In this document: one piece after another, positions 24,941-33,125 of the stretch
How positions within the stretch are numbered: the stretch's first letter is position 1
Layout: each line of letters begins with the position of its first letter
Source of the DNA: Marinilabiliaceae bacterium UBA5488
GTDB lineage: Bacteria > Bacteroidota > Bacteroidia > Bacteroidales > Marinilabiliaceae
NCBI GenBank assembly: GCA_002427105.1
Contig: DIPM01000037.1
Coordinates: 39,232 to 103,231 of the forward strand
Reading direction: 5' to 3'
Length of the DNA: 64,000 nt
The notes under the pieces: model-generated
Told to the model about the DNA's origin: nothing
The model's database searches: none
What the model saw: only the letters and a program-made list of their open reading frames with translations
Translations under genes and position numbers: made by a program

Positions 24941-24999
24941 CAGCTTGATCTTTAGGGGCATGACATTATGCTATGAAGAAATTTGAACAAACCTGAATC

Positions 25000-27627
25000 A
25001 TGGAGATAGCAAGCAAGTATGATCCTTCACAAACTGAAGGAAAGTGGTATTCTTACTGGATGGATAAGGGCTTTTTTAAGTCGCAACCCGATGAGCGCGA
25101 ACCTTACACTGTGGTAATTCCACCGCCTAACGTTACGGGGGTATTGCATATGGGGCATATGCTTAATAACACTATTCAGGATATTTTGGTCAGACGTGCC
25201 AGGATGTTGGGCAAAAATGCCTGTTGGGTGCCGGGTACTGACCACGCGTCTATTGCCACAGAGGCTAAGGTCGTTAATAAACTGCGTGAGGAGGGTATCG
25301 CCAAGAGTTCACTGACTCGCGACGAGTTTTTGAAACACGCCTGGGAGTGGACAGAAAAGCATGGGGGAATAATACTTGAGCAGCTTAAGAAACTGGGTGC
25401 TTCTTGCGATTGGGATCGTACTTGTTTTACGATGGATGAGGTTCGAAGCAGCGCCGTTATCAAATCCTTCGTCGAGCTATATCGCAAAGGCTATATTTAC
25501 CGCGGAGTAAGGATGGTAAACTGGGACCCCAAGGCTCTTACAGCAGTATCCGACGAAGAAGTTATCTACAAGGAGGTTAATTCAAAATTATATTATATAC
25601 GCTATCAGGTTGAAGGTAGTGAGGATGAGTATGTTACTATTGCCACAACTCGTCCGGAGACTATACTTGGCGATACAGCGGTTTGCGTAAATCCTGCTGA
25701 TGGGCGTTTTGTTCATCTTGTCGGCAAGCGGGTCTTAGTCCCTTTAATTAATCGCTCTATTCCAATTATTCAGGACGATTATGTGGATATGGAGTTTGGA
25801 ACAGGTTGTTTGAAAATAACCCCGTCTCACGATATCAACGATTACGAAATTGGGATGCGTCACAATCTTGAAAATATTGATATCCTTAATGACGACGGCA
25901 CTCTGAGCGAAGCCGCTCAGCTTTATGTCGGTAAGGACAGGTTTGTTGTTCGCAAAGAAATTGAAAAAGACCTTCAGGATGCCGGCAACCTTGTGAAGAT
26001 TGAAGATTATAAGAATAAAATAGGTTATTCTGAGCGCACCGATGAGGTGATAGAGCCGCGCTTGAGTGCCCAGTGGTTCCTGCGAATGAGCGAGCTTGCT
26101 AAGCCCGCTCTGGATGCAGTTATGAATGACGAGATTAGTTTCCATCCGGCAAAATTCAAGAATCTTTATCGCCATTGGATGGAGAACGTTAAAGATTGGT
26201 GTATTTCGCGGCAGCTATGGTGGGGTCACCGTATCCCTGTTTATTTTCTGACCGATGGAACTTATGTAGTGGCTGAATCTGAAGAGGAAGCCCTGGCTTT
26301 GGCAAAAAAATCAAGTGGCAATGAAGGCCTTACTGCTGCTGATTTGCGTCAGGAAGAAGATGTGCTCGACACCTGGGCTTCTTCATGGCTGTGGCCTATT
26401 TCTGTCTTCGACGGCTTCAACCCAGAGAATAAAGAGATTGATTACTACTATCCTACAAGTGACCTGGTTACAGGTCATGATATTATCTTTTTCTGGGTGG
26501 CTCGCATGATTATTGCCGGTTACGAGTTTAAAGGGACTTATCCTTTTAAGAACGTTTATTTCACGGGTATGGTACGCGACAAGCAAGGGCGGAAAATGTC
26601 GAAATCCCTGGGCAACAGTCCCGACCCGCTTGATTTAATTGCTACTTTCGGAGCTGATGGGGTGCGTGTGGGTATGCTTCTGTGTTCACCCGCCGGAGGT
26701 GATTTACGTTTCGATGAGAGTTTGCCGGAACAGGGGCGTAATTTTGCCAATAAGATTTGGAACGCTTTCCGCCTGGTTAAGACATGGGAAGTTGACGAAA
26801 AAGCTGCTCAGCCTGCAAGTGCAAAGCTTGCCATCGAGTGGTTTGCTGCTCGTCTTCAACAGGAAATAGCCGTAATTGATGACCATTTTTCAAAATACAG
26901 AGTATCTGATGCTTTAATGTCAGTTTATACTCTTTTTTGGGATGATTTTTCTAGCTGGTTTCTTGAAATGATTAAACCTGCCTATCAGCAGTGCGTTGAC
27001 GCTAAAACCCTGCAAAGTGCGATCGGCTTTTTGGATGATTTGATGCATCTTATTCATCCCTTTATGCCATTTATTACTGAGGAGATATGGCAGCAATTGA
27101 GCGAACGCCGTGAAGGTGAAAGCCTTATGTTGAGCCTGATGCCTGCTTCTAAGCCCTACGACGAGGAGGTGTTGAAGCAGTTTGAACTGGTCAGGGAGGT
27201 TATAGTTCATACCCGGACAGTACGTAAAGAGCGTAATATAGCCATGAGGGAAGAGCTTAATATGATGGTTATTGCCGGTGATGACGGATATGTTGAGCGC
27301 TTTAATCCGGTTCTGGTGAAACTGGTCAATATCGCTGAAGTAGTGCAGGTGGGCGAGAAGGTTGAAGGAGCACTTTCATTCTTTGTCAAGTCATCTGAAT
27401 TCTTTATCCCTCTTAACGCGGAGATAGACCCTGAAGAAGAGCTCAAAAAGCTGGAAGCTGAATTGAAATACACCGAAGGTTTTTTGGCTTCTGTGATGAA
27501 GAAGCTTAATAATGAGCGATTTATGGCAGGAGCGCCCGAAAACGTGGTGGCTGTAGAGAATCAAAAGAGGGCAGATGCCGAAGCCAAAATTGCTGTCTTG
27601 AAGGAAAGCATTGCCGGGCTGAAGTAA
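25000..27627 (+). CDS. valS: Valyl-tRNA synthetase
   Basis: An 875-residue class Ia synthetase that charges tRNA-Val in the cytoplasm. The HIGH-type motif is HMGH at residues 50-53 (in PPPNVTGVLHMGHMLN), and KMSKS is at residues 532-536. The CP1 editing domain (about 185-340) contains TTRPETILGDTAV. The anticodon-binding region and a C-terminal coiled coil (about 800-875, DPEEELKKLEAELKYTE) complete the family layout and length. It is transcribed alone, with a promoter box upstream and a convergent manA gene downstream across a long hairpin. Confidence 0.98.
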   Translation: MEIASKYDPSQTEGKWYSYWMDKGFFKSQPDEREPYTVVIPPPNVTGVLHMGHMLNNTIQDILVRRARMLGKNACWVPGTDHASIATEAKVVNKLREEGIAKSSLTRDEFLKHAWEWTEKHGGIILEQLKKLGASCDWDRTCFTMDEVRSSAVIKSFVELYRKGYIYRGVRMVNWDPKALTAVSDEEVIYKEVNSKLYYIRYQVEGSEDEYVTIATTRPETILGDTAVCVNPADGRFVHLVGKRVLVPLINRSIPIIQDDYVDMEFGTGCLKITPSHDINDYEIGMRHNLENIDILNDDGTLSEAAQLYVGKDRFVVRKEIEKDLQDAGNLVKIEDYKNKIGYSERTDEVIEPRLSAQWFLRMSELAKPALDAVMNDEISFHPAKFKNLYRHWMENVKDWCISRQLWWGHRIPVYFLTDGTYVVAESEEEALALAKKSSGNEGLTAADLRQEEDVLDTWASSWLWPISVFDGFNPENKEIDYYYPTSDLVTGHDIIFFWVARMIIAGYEFKGTYPFKNVYFTGMVRDKQGRKMSKSLGNSPDPLDLIATFGADGVRVGMLLCSPAGGDLRFDESLPEQGRNFANKIWNAFRLVKTWEVDEKAAQPASAKLAIEWFAARLQQEIAVIDDHFSKYRVSDALMSVYTLFWDDFSSWFLEMIKPAYQQCVDAKTLQSAIGFLDDLMHLIHPFMPFITEEIWQQLSERREGESLMLSLMPASKPYDEEVLKQFELVREVIVHTRTVRKERNIAMREELNMMVIAGDDGYVERFNPVLVKLVNIAEVVQVGEKVEGALSFFVKSSEFFIPLNAEIDPEEELKKLEAELKYTEGFLASVMKKLNNERFMAGAPENVVAVENQKRADAEAKIAVLKESIAGLK

Positions 27628-27714
27628 GGACCGAATATTTTCCTGTTCCGGTTTGGATGGAATAATTTATCTGTAGGCTCAAACAATTATTTGTCCCTAC
27701 TATCATAGCCTGGC

Positions 27715-27760
27715 CTTAACCTGTTCTATTCTTGTTTCACCAAGAATAGAGCAGGTTAAG
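27715..27760. terminator. 20-bp hairpin between convergent valS and manA
   Basis: The left arm CTTAACCTGTTCTATTCTTG and a right arm of equal length (27741-27760) pair along 20 bp with one G-U pair, around the loop TTTCAC. The right arm contains the manA stop codon (27756-27758). It suits a two-way terminator although long T-runs are absent. Part of the stem repeats the 16-bp element at 24806. Confidence 0.7.
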
Positions 27761-28745
27761 GAATATGTACTTCAATAATTTTGGCCGAGGGCTCCGGTAT
27801 AAACCTAAGCTGCTGTAATTCAGCAGGTATAAGCACTGTGTCACCTTTGGCGATAGTCTCCCTGCCGTTGTCCTCGCCAAACTCAATTGAGGCTGCCCCC
27901 TCTGTACAAATCAATATTACGAAGGAGTCCAGACTGTAATAGTCCCGCTCTACAACTTTGTCAAGCTCCAGGATAGCAGAACTGAAGAATGGGGAAGTGA
28001 TAAGCTTGCTTAGCGTATTGGCTTTAAGCTTGTAGTCGGTTTTGTAGTTATCATAGACGCTAAAGTCGATGGCTTCTAGTGCCAGCCCTGTGTGCAACTC
28101 GCGGGCATTGCCCTTGTCATCACGCCGGTCAAAATCGTAAATGCGATAGGTAAGATCCGAAGTCTGTTGTATTTCAGCCAAAAGGATACCTGCACCAATG
28201 GCATGAATCCGGCCGGCAGGGATAAAAAAAGCATCACCGGCGCTAACGGGGTGTTTTGCCAAAAGCGTTTCTATAGTATTATCCTCTACTGCTGCTTCGT
28301 ACTCGGAGGGAGTAACTTTCCGGGCAAAACCGCTGATTAGACTTGCACCATTTTCGGCCTGCAGAACGTACCACATTTCGGTTTTGCCGTATGAGTTGTG
28401 CCGCTTTGCGGCCAACTCGTCTCCGGGATGCACCTGAATTGACAAGTCATCGCGGGCGTCAATAAATTTGATAAGGAGGGGGAATTCATTGCCATACTGC
28501 TTGTAAACTCTTTCTCCAACAAGGTCGCCCATATAAACTTCAATAAGTTCATTTAGAGTATTCCCCTGAAGAAAGCCGTTGCTGACTACCGACACATCAT
28601 CTTCAACTCCCGACAATTCCCAGCTTTCGCCAATATTTTTACGCCCATTTAGCGGTTTATTAAGTTCTGAATAAAGCTTTTCACCACCCCAAATTCTCTC
28701 TTTCAGGATGAGTTCAAATTTCAATGGATATAGAACGGTTTTCAT
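27756..28745 (-). CDS. manA: Mannose-6-phosphate isomerase, class I
   Basis: A 329-residue zinc cupin enzyme that interconverts fructose-6-phosphate and mannose-6-phosphate, feeding GDP-mannose and other surface-sugar synthesis. Family features include the N-terminal LKERIWGGEKLY, the metal-site segment LSIQVHPGDELA, KTEMWYVLQA, and the second-cupin stretch FFIPAGRIHAIGAGILLAEI (in part). Length fits the short bacterial ManA type (about 320). The ATG at 28745 follows a putative promoter box at 28822-28829. It is divergent from engB. Confidence 0.94.
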   Translation of the reverse strand: MKTVLYPLKFELILKERIWGGEKLYSELNKPLNGRKNIGESWELSGVEDDVSVVSNGFLQGNTLNELIEVYMGDLVGERVYKQYGNEFPLLIKFIDARDDLSIQVHPGDELAAKRHNSYGKTEMWYVLQAENGASLISGFARKVTPSEYEAAVEDNTIETLLAKHPVSAGDAFFIPAGRIHAIGAGILLAEIQQTSDLTYRIYDFDRRDDKGNARELHTGLALEAIDFSVYDNYKTDYKLKANTLSKLITSPFFSSAILELDKVVERDYYSLDSFVILICTEGAASIEFGEDNGRETIAKGDTVLIPAELQQLRFIPEPSAKIIEVHIP

Positions 28746-28821
28746 ATTATTCGGTTTTTATTATAAGCTCGGTTTTAGCGAGCTGTCTGACGCGCAGAGA
28801 GCGTGAATCGTTTTCTGTTTC

Positions 28822-28829
28822 CAAAGATA
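28822..28829 (-). promoter_or_regulatory. Putative -7 box of manA
   Basis: The minus strand reads TATCTTTG, an exact TAnnTTTG box, 76 bp before the ATG. A small 6-bp hairpin (AGCTCG / CGAGCT, 28766-28784) lies in the leader. Confidence 0.4.
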
Positions 28830-28893
28830 TGTAAAATGAGCATAGAAATATTATCCCTTGCGAGTCCGACATTTTTAAATATAGGCAAAACTT

Positions 28894-28923
28894 TTTGTAA
28901 GCCGATAACAATCGTTACTTTTG
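28894..28923 (+). promoter_or_regulatory. Promoter of engB
   Basis: A -33 TTTG (28894-28897) and -7 TACTTTTG (28916-28923) are 18 bp apart. Transcription would begin near 28930. This rules out in-frame starts upstream of 28944. Confidence 0.65.
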
Positions 28924-28943
28924 CAACGCGAAATGATAACGAA

Positions 28944-29546
28944 ATGATAATAAAGAGCGCGCAATTTGTAACAAGTAATCAGGACGTTGATAAATGTCCG
29001 GCGCCTAACTTGCCGGAATATGCATTTATAGGGCGCTCTAACGTAGGCAAGTCTTCGCTTATCAATATGCTTTGCAATTCCAAAAAGCTTGCCAAGACCT
29101 CTTCAACACCGGGTAAAACTCAGCTTATCAATCATTTTATTATCAACAACTCATGGTATCTTGTTGACCTGCCGGGCTATGGATATGCTAAGGTAGCTAA
29201 GACCAAGAGGGCAGCGTTCAGCCAAATTATCGTTGACTATCTGAGTGCTCGTCCGAACCTTATGTGTCTGTTTATTCTTATCGATGTCAGAATAGAGCCC
29301 CAAAATTCGGATCTTGACTTTATGCGTCAGACCGCACTTGCAGGAGTACCTTTTATTATGATATTTACTAAGGCCGATAAATTGACTCCCACAGTTCTTG
29401 ACAGAAATGTAGAGCACTATAAGTCGACGATGCTCGAAGAGTGGGAGGAACTGCCTGAGATAATTGTTACATCTGCCGAAAAAGCCACTGGGCGCGACCA
29501 GGTGCTTGACCGTATAGAAGAAATTAATCTTCAATGGGATGGATGA
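28944..29546 (+). CDS. engB: Ribosome biogenesis GTPase YsxC/EngB
   Basis: A 200-residue circularly simple TRAFAC GTPase that helps assemble the large ribosomal subunit. GTPase motifs: G1 GRSNVGKSSLIN, G2 Thr in SSTPGKTQ, G3 DLPGYGYAK, G4 TKAD and G5 VTSAEK. The ATG at 28944 (MIIKSAQFVTSNQDVDKCP) is the normal family start. The frame stays open upstream to 28803, but that part lies before and across the promoter at 28894-28923. Length then matches the family (about 195-205). It is divergent from manA and followed by prs. Confidence 0.96.
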   Translation: MIIKSAQFVTSNQDVDKCPAPNLPEYAFIGRSNVGKSSLINMLCNSKKLAKTSSTPGKTQLINHFIINNSWYLVDLPGYGYAKVAKTKRAAFSQIIVDYLSARPNLMCLFILIDVRIEPQNSDLDFMRQTALAGVPFIMIFTKADKLTPTVLDRNVEHYKSTMLEEWEELPEIIVTSAEKATGRDQVLDRIEEINLQWDG

Positions 29547-29610
29547 TTTAGCCTTTGTATTTGAAATAAATCTAAGAGCTGTTTGCTGATAAGCCAAATG
29601 CGATTTTTCT

Positions 29611-29618
29611 TATCTTTG
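29611..29618 (+). promoter_or_regulatory. -7 box of prs
   Basis: TATCTTTG is an exact TAnnTTTG box followed by C, 47 bp before the ATG at 29666. The nearest TTTG upstream is 25 bp away, longer than usual. Confidence 0.45.
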
Positions 29619-29665
29619 CAAAGCCCAAAAGACGTAATTACAAAAACCTGATAAACAATATTTTA

Positions 29666-30604
29666 ATGCCACCGAAAGCCGCGATGAAGATTTTCCCGGG
29701 TACCCAGACACGATATCTTGCAGAGAAAATCAGTATTTGTTCCGGACGAGAACTTGGAAATATCAACCTAATCAGATTCAGCGACGGTGAATTTGCAACG
29801 GCGTATGAGGAGACAGTGCGCGGGTCGCACGTATTTCTTGTACAATCAACTTTCCCGCCAAGTGACAATATCTTTGAACTGCTGATGATGATAGATGCCG
29901 CCAAACGGGCATCTGCCTACAAAATTGTGGCTGTTATGCCCTACTTTGGTTTTGCACGCCAGGACAGAAAAGACCAACCACGAGTCTCTATCGGGGCAAA
30001 GTTAGTAGCTGATATGCTGATGACAGCAGGAGTTGACCGTATTATTACGATGGATCTTCATGCCGACCAGATTCAGGGATTTTTTAATATCCCGGTCGAT
30101 CATCTTTATGCCTCAAGTATTTTTGTGCCTCATATACGCTCCCTTGGTCTGTCAGACCTCGTGATTGCCTCTCCCGACGTGGGTGGAACAAAACGAGCCA
30201 ATACCTATTCCAAATTTTTGGGAACTCCTATGGTTATCTGCCACAAGCATCGCTCAAAAGCCAATGTCGTTGATGAGATGCGCATTATTGGTGATGTTGA
30301 AGGTAAAAATGTGATAATACTTGATGATATGATAGATACTGCCGGCACTTTGACTAAGGCGGCAGAGATGATGAAACAAGAGGGAGCCCTGAGCGTGCGT
30401 GCTTTTGCAACCCACCCAGTGTTGTCGGGACCGGCTTATGAGCGCATAGATAATTCTGAATTGTGTGAAGTCTTTGTTACCGATTCAATACCCTTGCGCA
30501 AGCCTTCATCCAAAATCAAAGTCTTGAGCGTTGCTCAGCTTTTTGCCGACACTATCGATAAAGTGTATAACAATCAGTCTATCAGCAAGCAGTTTGTTAT
30601 ATAA
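29666..30604 (+). CDS. prs: Ribose-phosphate pyrophosphokinase
   Basis: A 312-residue PRPP synthase: ribose-5-phosphate plus ATP gives PRPP for purine, pyrimidine, histidine and NAD synthesis. Visible motifs are the flexible-loop RQDRKDQPR, the cation site MDLHADQIQGFF and the PRPP-binding loop VIILDDMIDTAGTL. The N-terminus TRYLAEKISICSGRELG and the SDGE segment are typical. An alternative ATG at 29684 (MKIFPGTQ) would shorten it by six residues. It forms the start of a plus-strand housekeeping run with rplY, pth and hslR, an order common in Bacteroidota. Confidence 0.97.
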   Translation: MPPKAAMKIFPGTQTRYLAEKISICSGRELGNINLIRFSDGEFATAYEETVRGSHVFLVQSTFPPSDNIFELLMMIDAAKRASAYKIVAVMPYFGFARQDRKDQPRVSIGAKLVADMLMTAGVDRIITMDLHADQIQGFFNIPVDHLYASSIFVPHIRSLGLSDLVIASPDVGGTKRANTYSKFLGTPMVICHKHRSKANVVDEMRIIGDVEGKNVIILDDMIDTAGTLTKAAEMMKQEGALSVRAFATHPVLSGPAYERIDNSELCEVFVTDSIPLRKPSSKIKVLSVAQLFADTIDKVYNNQSISKQFVI

Positions 30605-30664
30605 GAGCTCTGCTGTTTGCCTAAATTTATGTTATAATTTTAGGCATTAATAGCGATAATTTTA

Positions 30665-30672
30665 TATATTTG
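30665..30672 (+). promoter_or_regulatory. -7 box of rplY
   Basis: TATATTTG followed by C, an exact TAnnTTTG box, 86 bp upstream of the rplY ATG. No -33 match at standard spacing. Confidence 0.45.
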
Positions 30673-30758
30673 CAACCCCAAATCGGGATAACGTGTGATG
30701 GGAAATTAAGTGTAATGGAATAACTTAGTTTTGAGTAGCACAGCAAATTATTTAGACA

Positions 30759-31331
30759 ATGCAAACTATTGAAGTAAAAGCGGCGAAGAGAACTGATCTT
30801 GGCAAAACCGCTACTAAAGAGCTGCGGAAAAGCGGCAATGTGCCTTCAGTGATTTACGGAGGCAAAGAAAATATTCATTTCTTTGCAGAGCAGAACGAAT
30901 TTCGTAAACTGCTTTTTACACCCAATGTGTATATCGTAAAGCTGAACATTGACGGAACGATTTACAGCGCGATTATCAAAGACACCCAATTTCACCCCGT
31001 GTCGGATGAGTTGATTCATATCGACTTCCTGCAAGTGTTTGAAGATGTTCCAATCGTGGTTGAACTTCCGGTAAAATTGGAAGGATTGGCTGAAGGCGTA
31101 AAAGCCGGTGGTAAACTTGCCCTTGAGCAAAGGAAACTGCGCGTTAAAGGCTTGATAAAAGATTTGCCCGACCAGCTTATTGTAAACATTTCAAAACTAG
31201 CTTTGGGAAAAACTATCCAGGTAGGCGATCTTCAATATCCTAACCTGGAGCTCTTAAATGCTAAGCATTCTGTGGTAAGTTCTGTTAAACTGACCCGTGC
31301 GGCTCGTGCTGCCCAGCAAAAGGAAGACTAA
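30759..31331 (+). CDS. rplY: 50S ribosomal protein L25 / general stress protein Ctc
   Basis: A 190-residue protein of the long L25 (TL5/Ctc) type that binds 5S rRNA. Residues 1 to about 90 are the L25 domain (VKAAKRTDLGKTATKELRKSG, in part; NVPSVIYGG; HPVSDELIHIDFLQV). Residues about 95-185 form the TL5 beta domain (VPIVVELPVKLEGLAEGVKAGG in two parts; LPDQLIVNISKLALGKTIQVGDL in two parts). The C-terminus is basic and Ala-rich. It has its own promoter box and a terminator after the stop. Confidence 0.96.
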   Translation: MQTIEVKAAKRTDLGKTATKELRKSGNVPSVIYGGKENIHFFAEQNEFRKLLFTPNVYIVKLNIDGTIYSAIIKDTQFHPVSDELIHIDFLQVFEDVPIVVELPVKLEGLAEGVKAGGKLALEQRKLRVKGLIKDLPDQLIVNISKLALGKTIQVGDLQYPNLELLNAKHSVVSSVKLTRAARAAQQKED

Positions 31332-31349
31332 TTCACACAGCAATATTTC

Positions 31350-31380
31350 AAAAGCCTCCGTATTATATATGGGGGTTTTT
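31350..31380 (+). terminator. Terminator after rplY
   Basis: AAAGCCTCC pairs with GGGGGTTTT (9 bp with two G-U pairs) around an 11-nt loop and ends in TTTTT, 19 bp after the rplY stop. Confidence 0.7.
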
Positions 31381-31490
31381 GTGTATAAACAGGTTACAGT
31401 TTAGCGTTCTTTGTTTTAAGTTGTAGATTATTATGTCCGGCCGGCTTAAAACATTAATAAAGAACTTTAAACATCGAACTTAGAATTGCC

Positions 31491-32120
31491 ATGATAAAAC
31501 AAATAGTTGGGTGGTTTCGAAAATCCCACGACAAAACAGAGAGCGTAGAACCAAATATGAAGTATTTAATTGCAGGCCTGGGAAATATAGGCTCGGAGTA
31601 TGCTAATACCCGCCACAACGTTGGCTTCGATATACTTGACTTTTTGGCTAAAGAAGAGGCTGTTGTGTTTGTTGATGGCCGTTACGGCTATACTGCCGAT
31701 TTTAAATTTAAAGGTCGTCATTTTATTCTGCTCAAACCAAGCACTTATGTCAATCTTAGCGGAAGGGCAGTTAATTACTGGTTAAAGCAGGAGAAGGTAG
31801 CGCTTGAAAATCTTCTGGTGGTGGTTGATGATCTGGCTCTTGACTTCGGGAATCTGCGATTGAAGGCCAAAGGAAGTGACGCCGGACATAACGGACTTAA
31901 AAATATTAATGAAACACTTGGGCACAACAACTATGCCCGTCTGCGCTTCGGTATAGGAGAGAATTTTAGAAAAGGTCATCAGGTTGACTATGTTCTGGGA
32001 AAATGGAGCGACATCGAACAAGAAGCTCTGCCCGACAGATTTAAGCAAGCGGCAGAAATTATTCGTAGCTTTGGGACTATTGGTACTGCAAGAACTATGA
32101 GTCAGTACAACAACAAGTAG
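31491..32120 (+). CDS. pth: Peptidyl-tRNA hydrolase
   Basis: Pth frees tRNA from stalled peptidyl-tRNA in the cytoplasm. The core begins MKYLIAGLGNIGSEYANTRH (His20 of E. coli lies in NTRHNVGFD). Further active-site segments are KPSTYVNLSGRAV, VVDDLALDFGNLRLK and GSDAGHNGLKN. From ATG 31491 the protein has 209 residues, with a 22-residue N-terminal extension (MIKQIVGWFRKSHDK...). From the second ATG at 31557 it has 187, the usual length. The extension looks translatable, so the longer start is listed, but 31557 is a strong alternative. It is followed 37 bp later by hslR. Confidence 0.95.
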   Translation: MIKQIVGWFRKSHDKTESVEPNMKYLIAGLGNIGSEYANTRHNVGFDILDFLAKEEAVVFVDGRYGYTADFKFKGRHFILLKPSTYVNLSGRAVNYWLKQEKVALENLLVVVDDLALDFGNLRLKAKGSDAGHNGLKNINETLGHNNYARLRFGIGENFRKGHQVDYVLGKWSDIEQEALPDRFKQAAEIIRSFGTIGTARTMSQYNNK

Positions 32121-32157
32121 CTGACAAGCGCACTTTTAAGCACTGAAATCTATAATT

Positions 32158-32553
32158 ATGAGTGAGCAGGGAGGTACTCGGATAGATAAATATCTTTGGG
32201 CTGTACGCCTTTTTAAAACTCGCAGCCTTGCCGCGGAGGCCTGTAAAAAGGGGAAGGTGATGATTGACGGGCAGCCTGTGAAATCATCCCGCATGGTTAA
32301 AATCGGGGATGTTATCTCTATTAAAGAGCCTCCCATCGTGAAACAGCACAAAGTGATTGATATCTCCGGGAAACGCATGGGTGCAAAGCTGACTCCGGGT
32401 TTTATTGAGGAAATTACTCCCGAAGAAGATAAAGAGTTCTTACGTCTAACCCAGATGGCTAATAAGCTCAACCGCCCCAGAGGAATGGGACGGCCAACTA
32501 AAAGAGAAAGGCGGGATTTGGATCAGCTTTTCGATAATGCAGACGACTCTTAA
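32158..32553 (+). CDS. S4-domain RNA-binding protein, Hsp15 family
   Basis: A 131-residue protein. The N-terminal half is an S4 RNA-binding domain (RIDKYLWAVRLFKTRSLAAE, then ACKKGKVMIDGQPVKSSRMV). The C-terminal tail is basic (RPRGMGRPTKRERRDLDQL). This is the Hsp15/HslR family, which binds the 50S subunit carrying a nascent chain and helps recycle it after heat shock. Its position straight after pth, which also rescues stalled translation, fits. The 17-bp space to the DUF4924 gene suggests co-transcription. Confidence 0.92.
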   Translation: MSEQGGTRIDKYLWAVRLFKTRSLAAEACKKGKVMIDGQPVKSSRMVKIGDVISIKEPPIVKQHKVIDISGKRMGAKLTPGFIEEITPEEDKEFLRLTQMANKLNRPRGMGRPTKRERRDLDQLFDNADDS

Positions 32554-32570
32554 ATTAATAATTGCATAAG

Positions 32571-33125
32571 ATGCTTAGCGCACAACAGAAAAAGAAAGAG
32601 AATATTGCCGAATATATACTCTATATGTGGCAGGTGGAGAACTTAATACGTGCTAATAATTGCGATATTGAGCTTATTAGAAAAAATGTGCTGCCTTCAT
32701 ACAGTCAACAGGATGAAGATACTATCAAGGCTATTGATGAGTGGTGGGACAACCTGACGGAAATGCTAAAGCTGGAAAACAAAGAAAAAGAGGGGCACCT
32801 TCAGATTATCATCAACACCCTTAAGGACTTAAACAGCCTGCATCTGAAGCTGCTGGAAACGCCAAAGTTTCTTCCCTACAAGCTTCGTTTCCAGGCTTTA
32901 ATGCCGTTCCTAAAAGAGCTTGAAGCAAAGACAAAACCTGAGCCGGAAAATGATATAGAGCTGATGCTAAGTGCTATATATAACGCTTTTTTGTTGCGCC
33001 TGAAATCTGAGAAAATCAGCGGAGCAACAGAACAGGCCCTTAAAGAATTTGCAAGCTTTTTGGCCTTATTGTCAGCAAAATATAAGGAAGATCAGAATGG
33101 GACGCTGGACTTTGAAGAGTTATAA
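32571..33125 (+). CDS. DUF4924 family protein
   Basis: A 184-residue, largely helical cytoplasmic protein of a family known mainly from Bacteroidota (DUF4924). The start opens MLSAQQKKKENIAEYILYM and the middle contains YSQQDEDTIKAIDEWWDN and KEGHLQIIINTLKDLN. There are no catalytic motifs, signal peptide or membrane segments. The ATG at 32571 is chosen over an in-frame TTG at 32562. It follows hslR by 17 bp and its last 6 bp overlap the 3' end of the convergent outer-membrane gene. The function is unknown. Confidence 0.85.
   Translation: MLSAQQKKKENIAEYILYMWQVENLIRANNCDIELIRKNVLPSYSQQDEDTIKAIDEWWDNLTEMLKLENKEKEGHLQIIINTLKDLNSLHLKLLETPKFLPYKLRFQALMPFLKELEAKTKPEPENDIELMLSAIYNAFLLRLKSEKISGATEQALKEFASFLALLSAKYKEDQNGTLDFEEL

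Larger units (their letters stand above)
24647..24999. other. 353-bp divergent gap between the aminotransferase and valS
   Basis: It contains no gene. From left to right: a minus-strand -7 box for the aminotransferase (24730-24737, TAGTTTTG), one copy of the 16-bp element CTTAACCTGCTCTATT (24806-24821) that recurs downstream of valS, an 8-bp hairpin with arms TGCCGCAT and ATGCGGCA (24830-24854), and a plus-strand -7 box for valS (24933-24940). No tRNA or T-box leader structure was recognised. Confidence 0.55.

Noticed and set aside
25744..26175. 143-codon open frame opposite valS
   Set aside because: It lies fully inside valS and has no recognisable domain; typical antisense shadow.
28803..28943. 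47-residue N-terminal extension of EngB
   Set aside because: It lies upstream of and across the promoter at 28894-28923, and family members start at MIIKSAQF.
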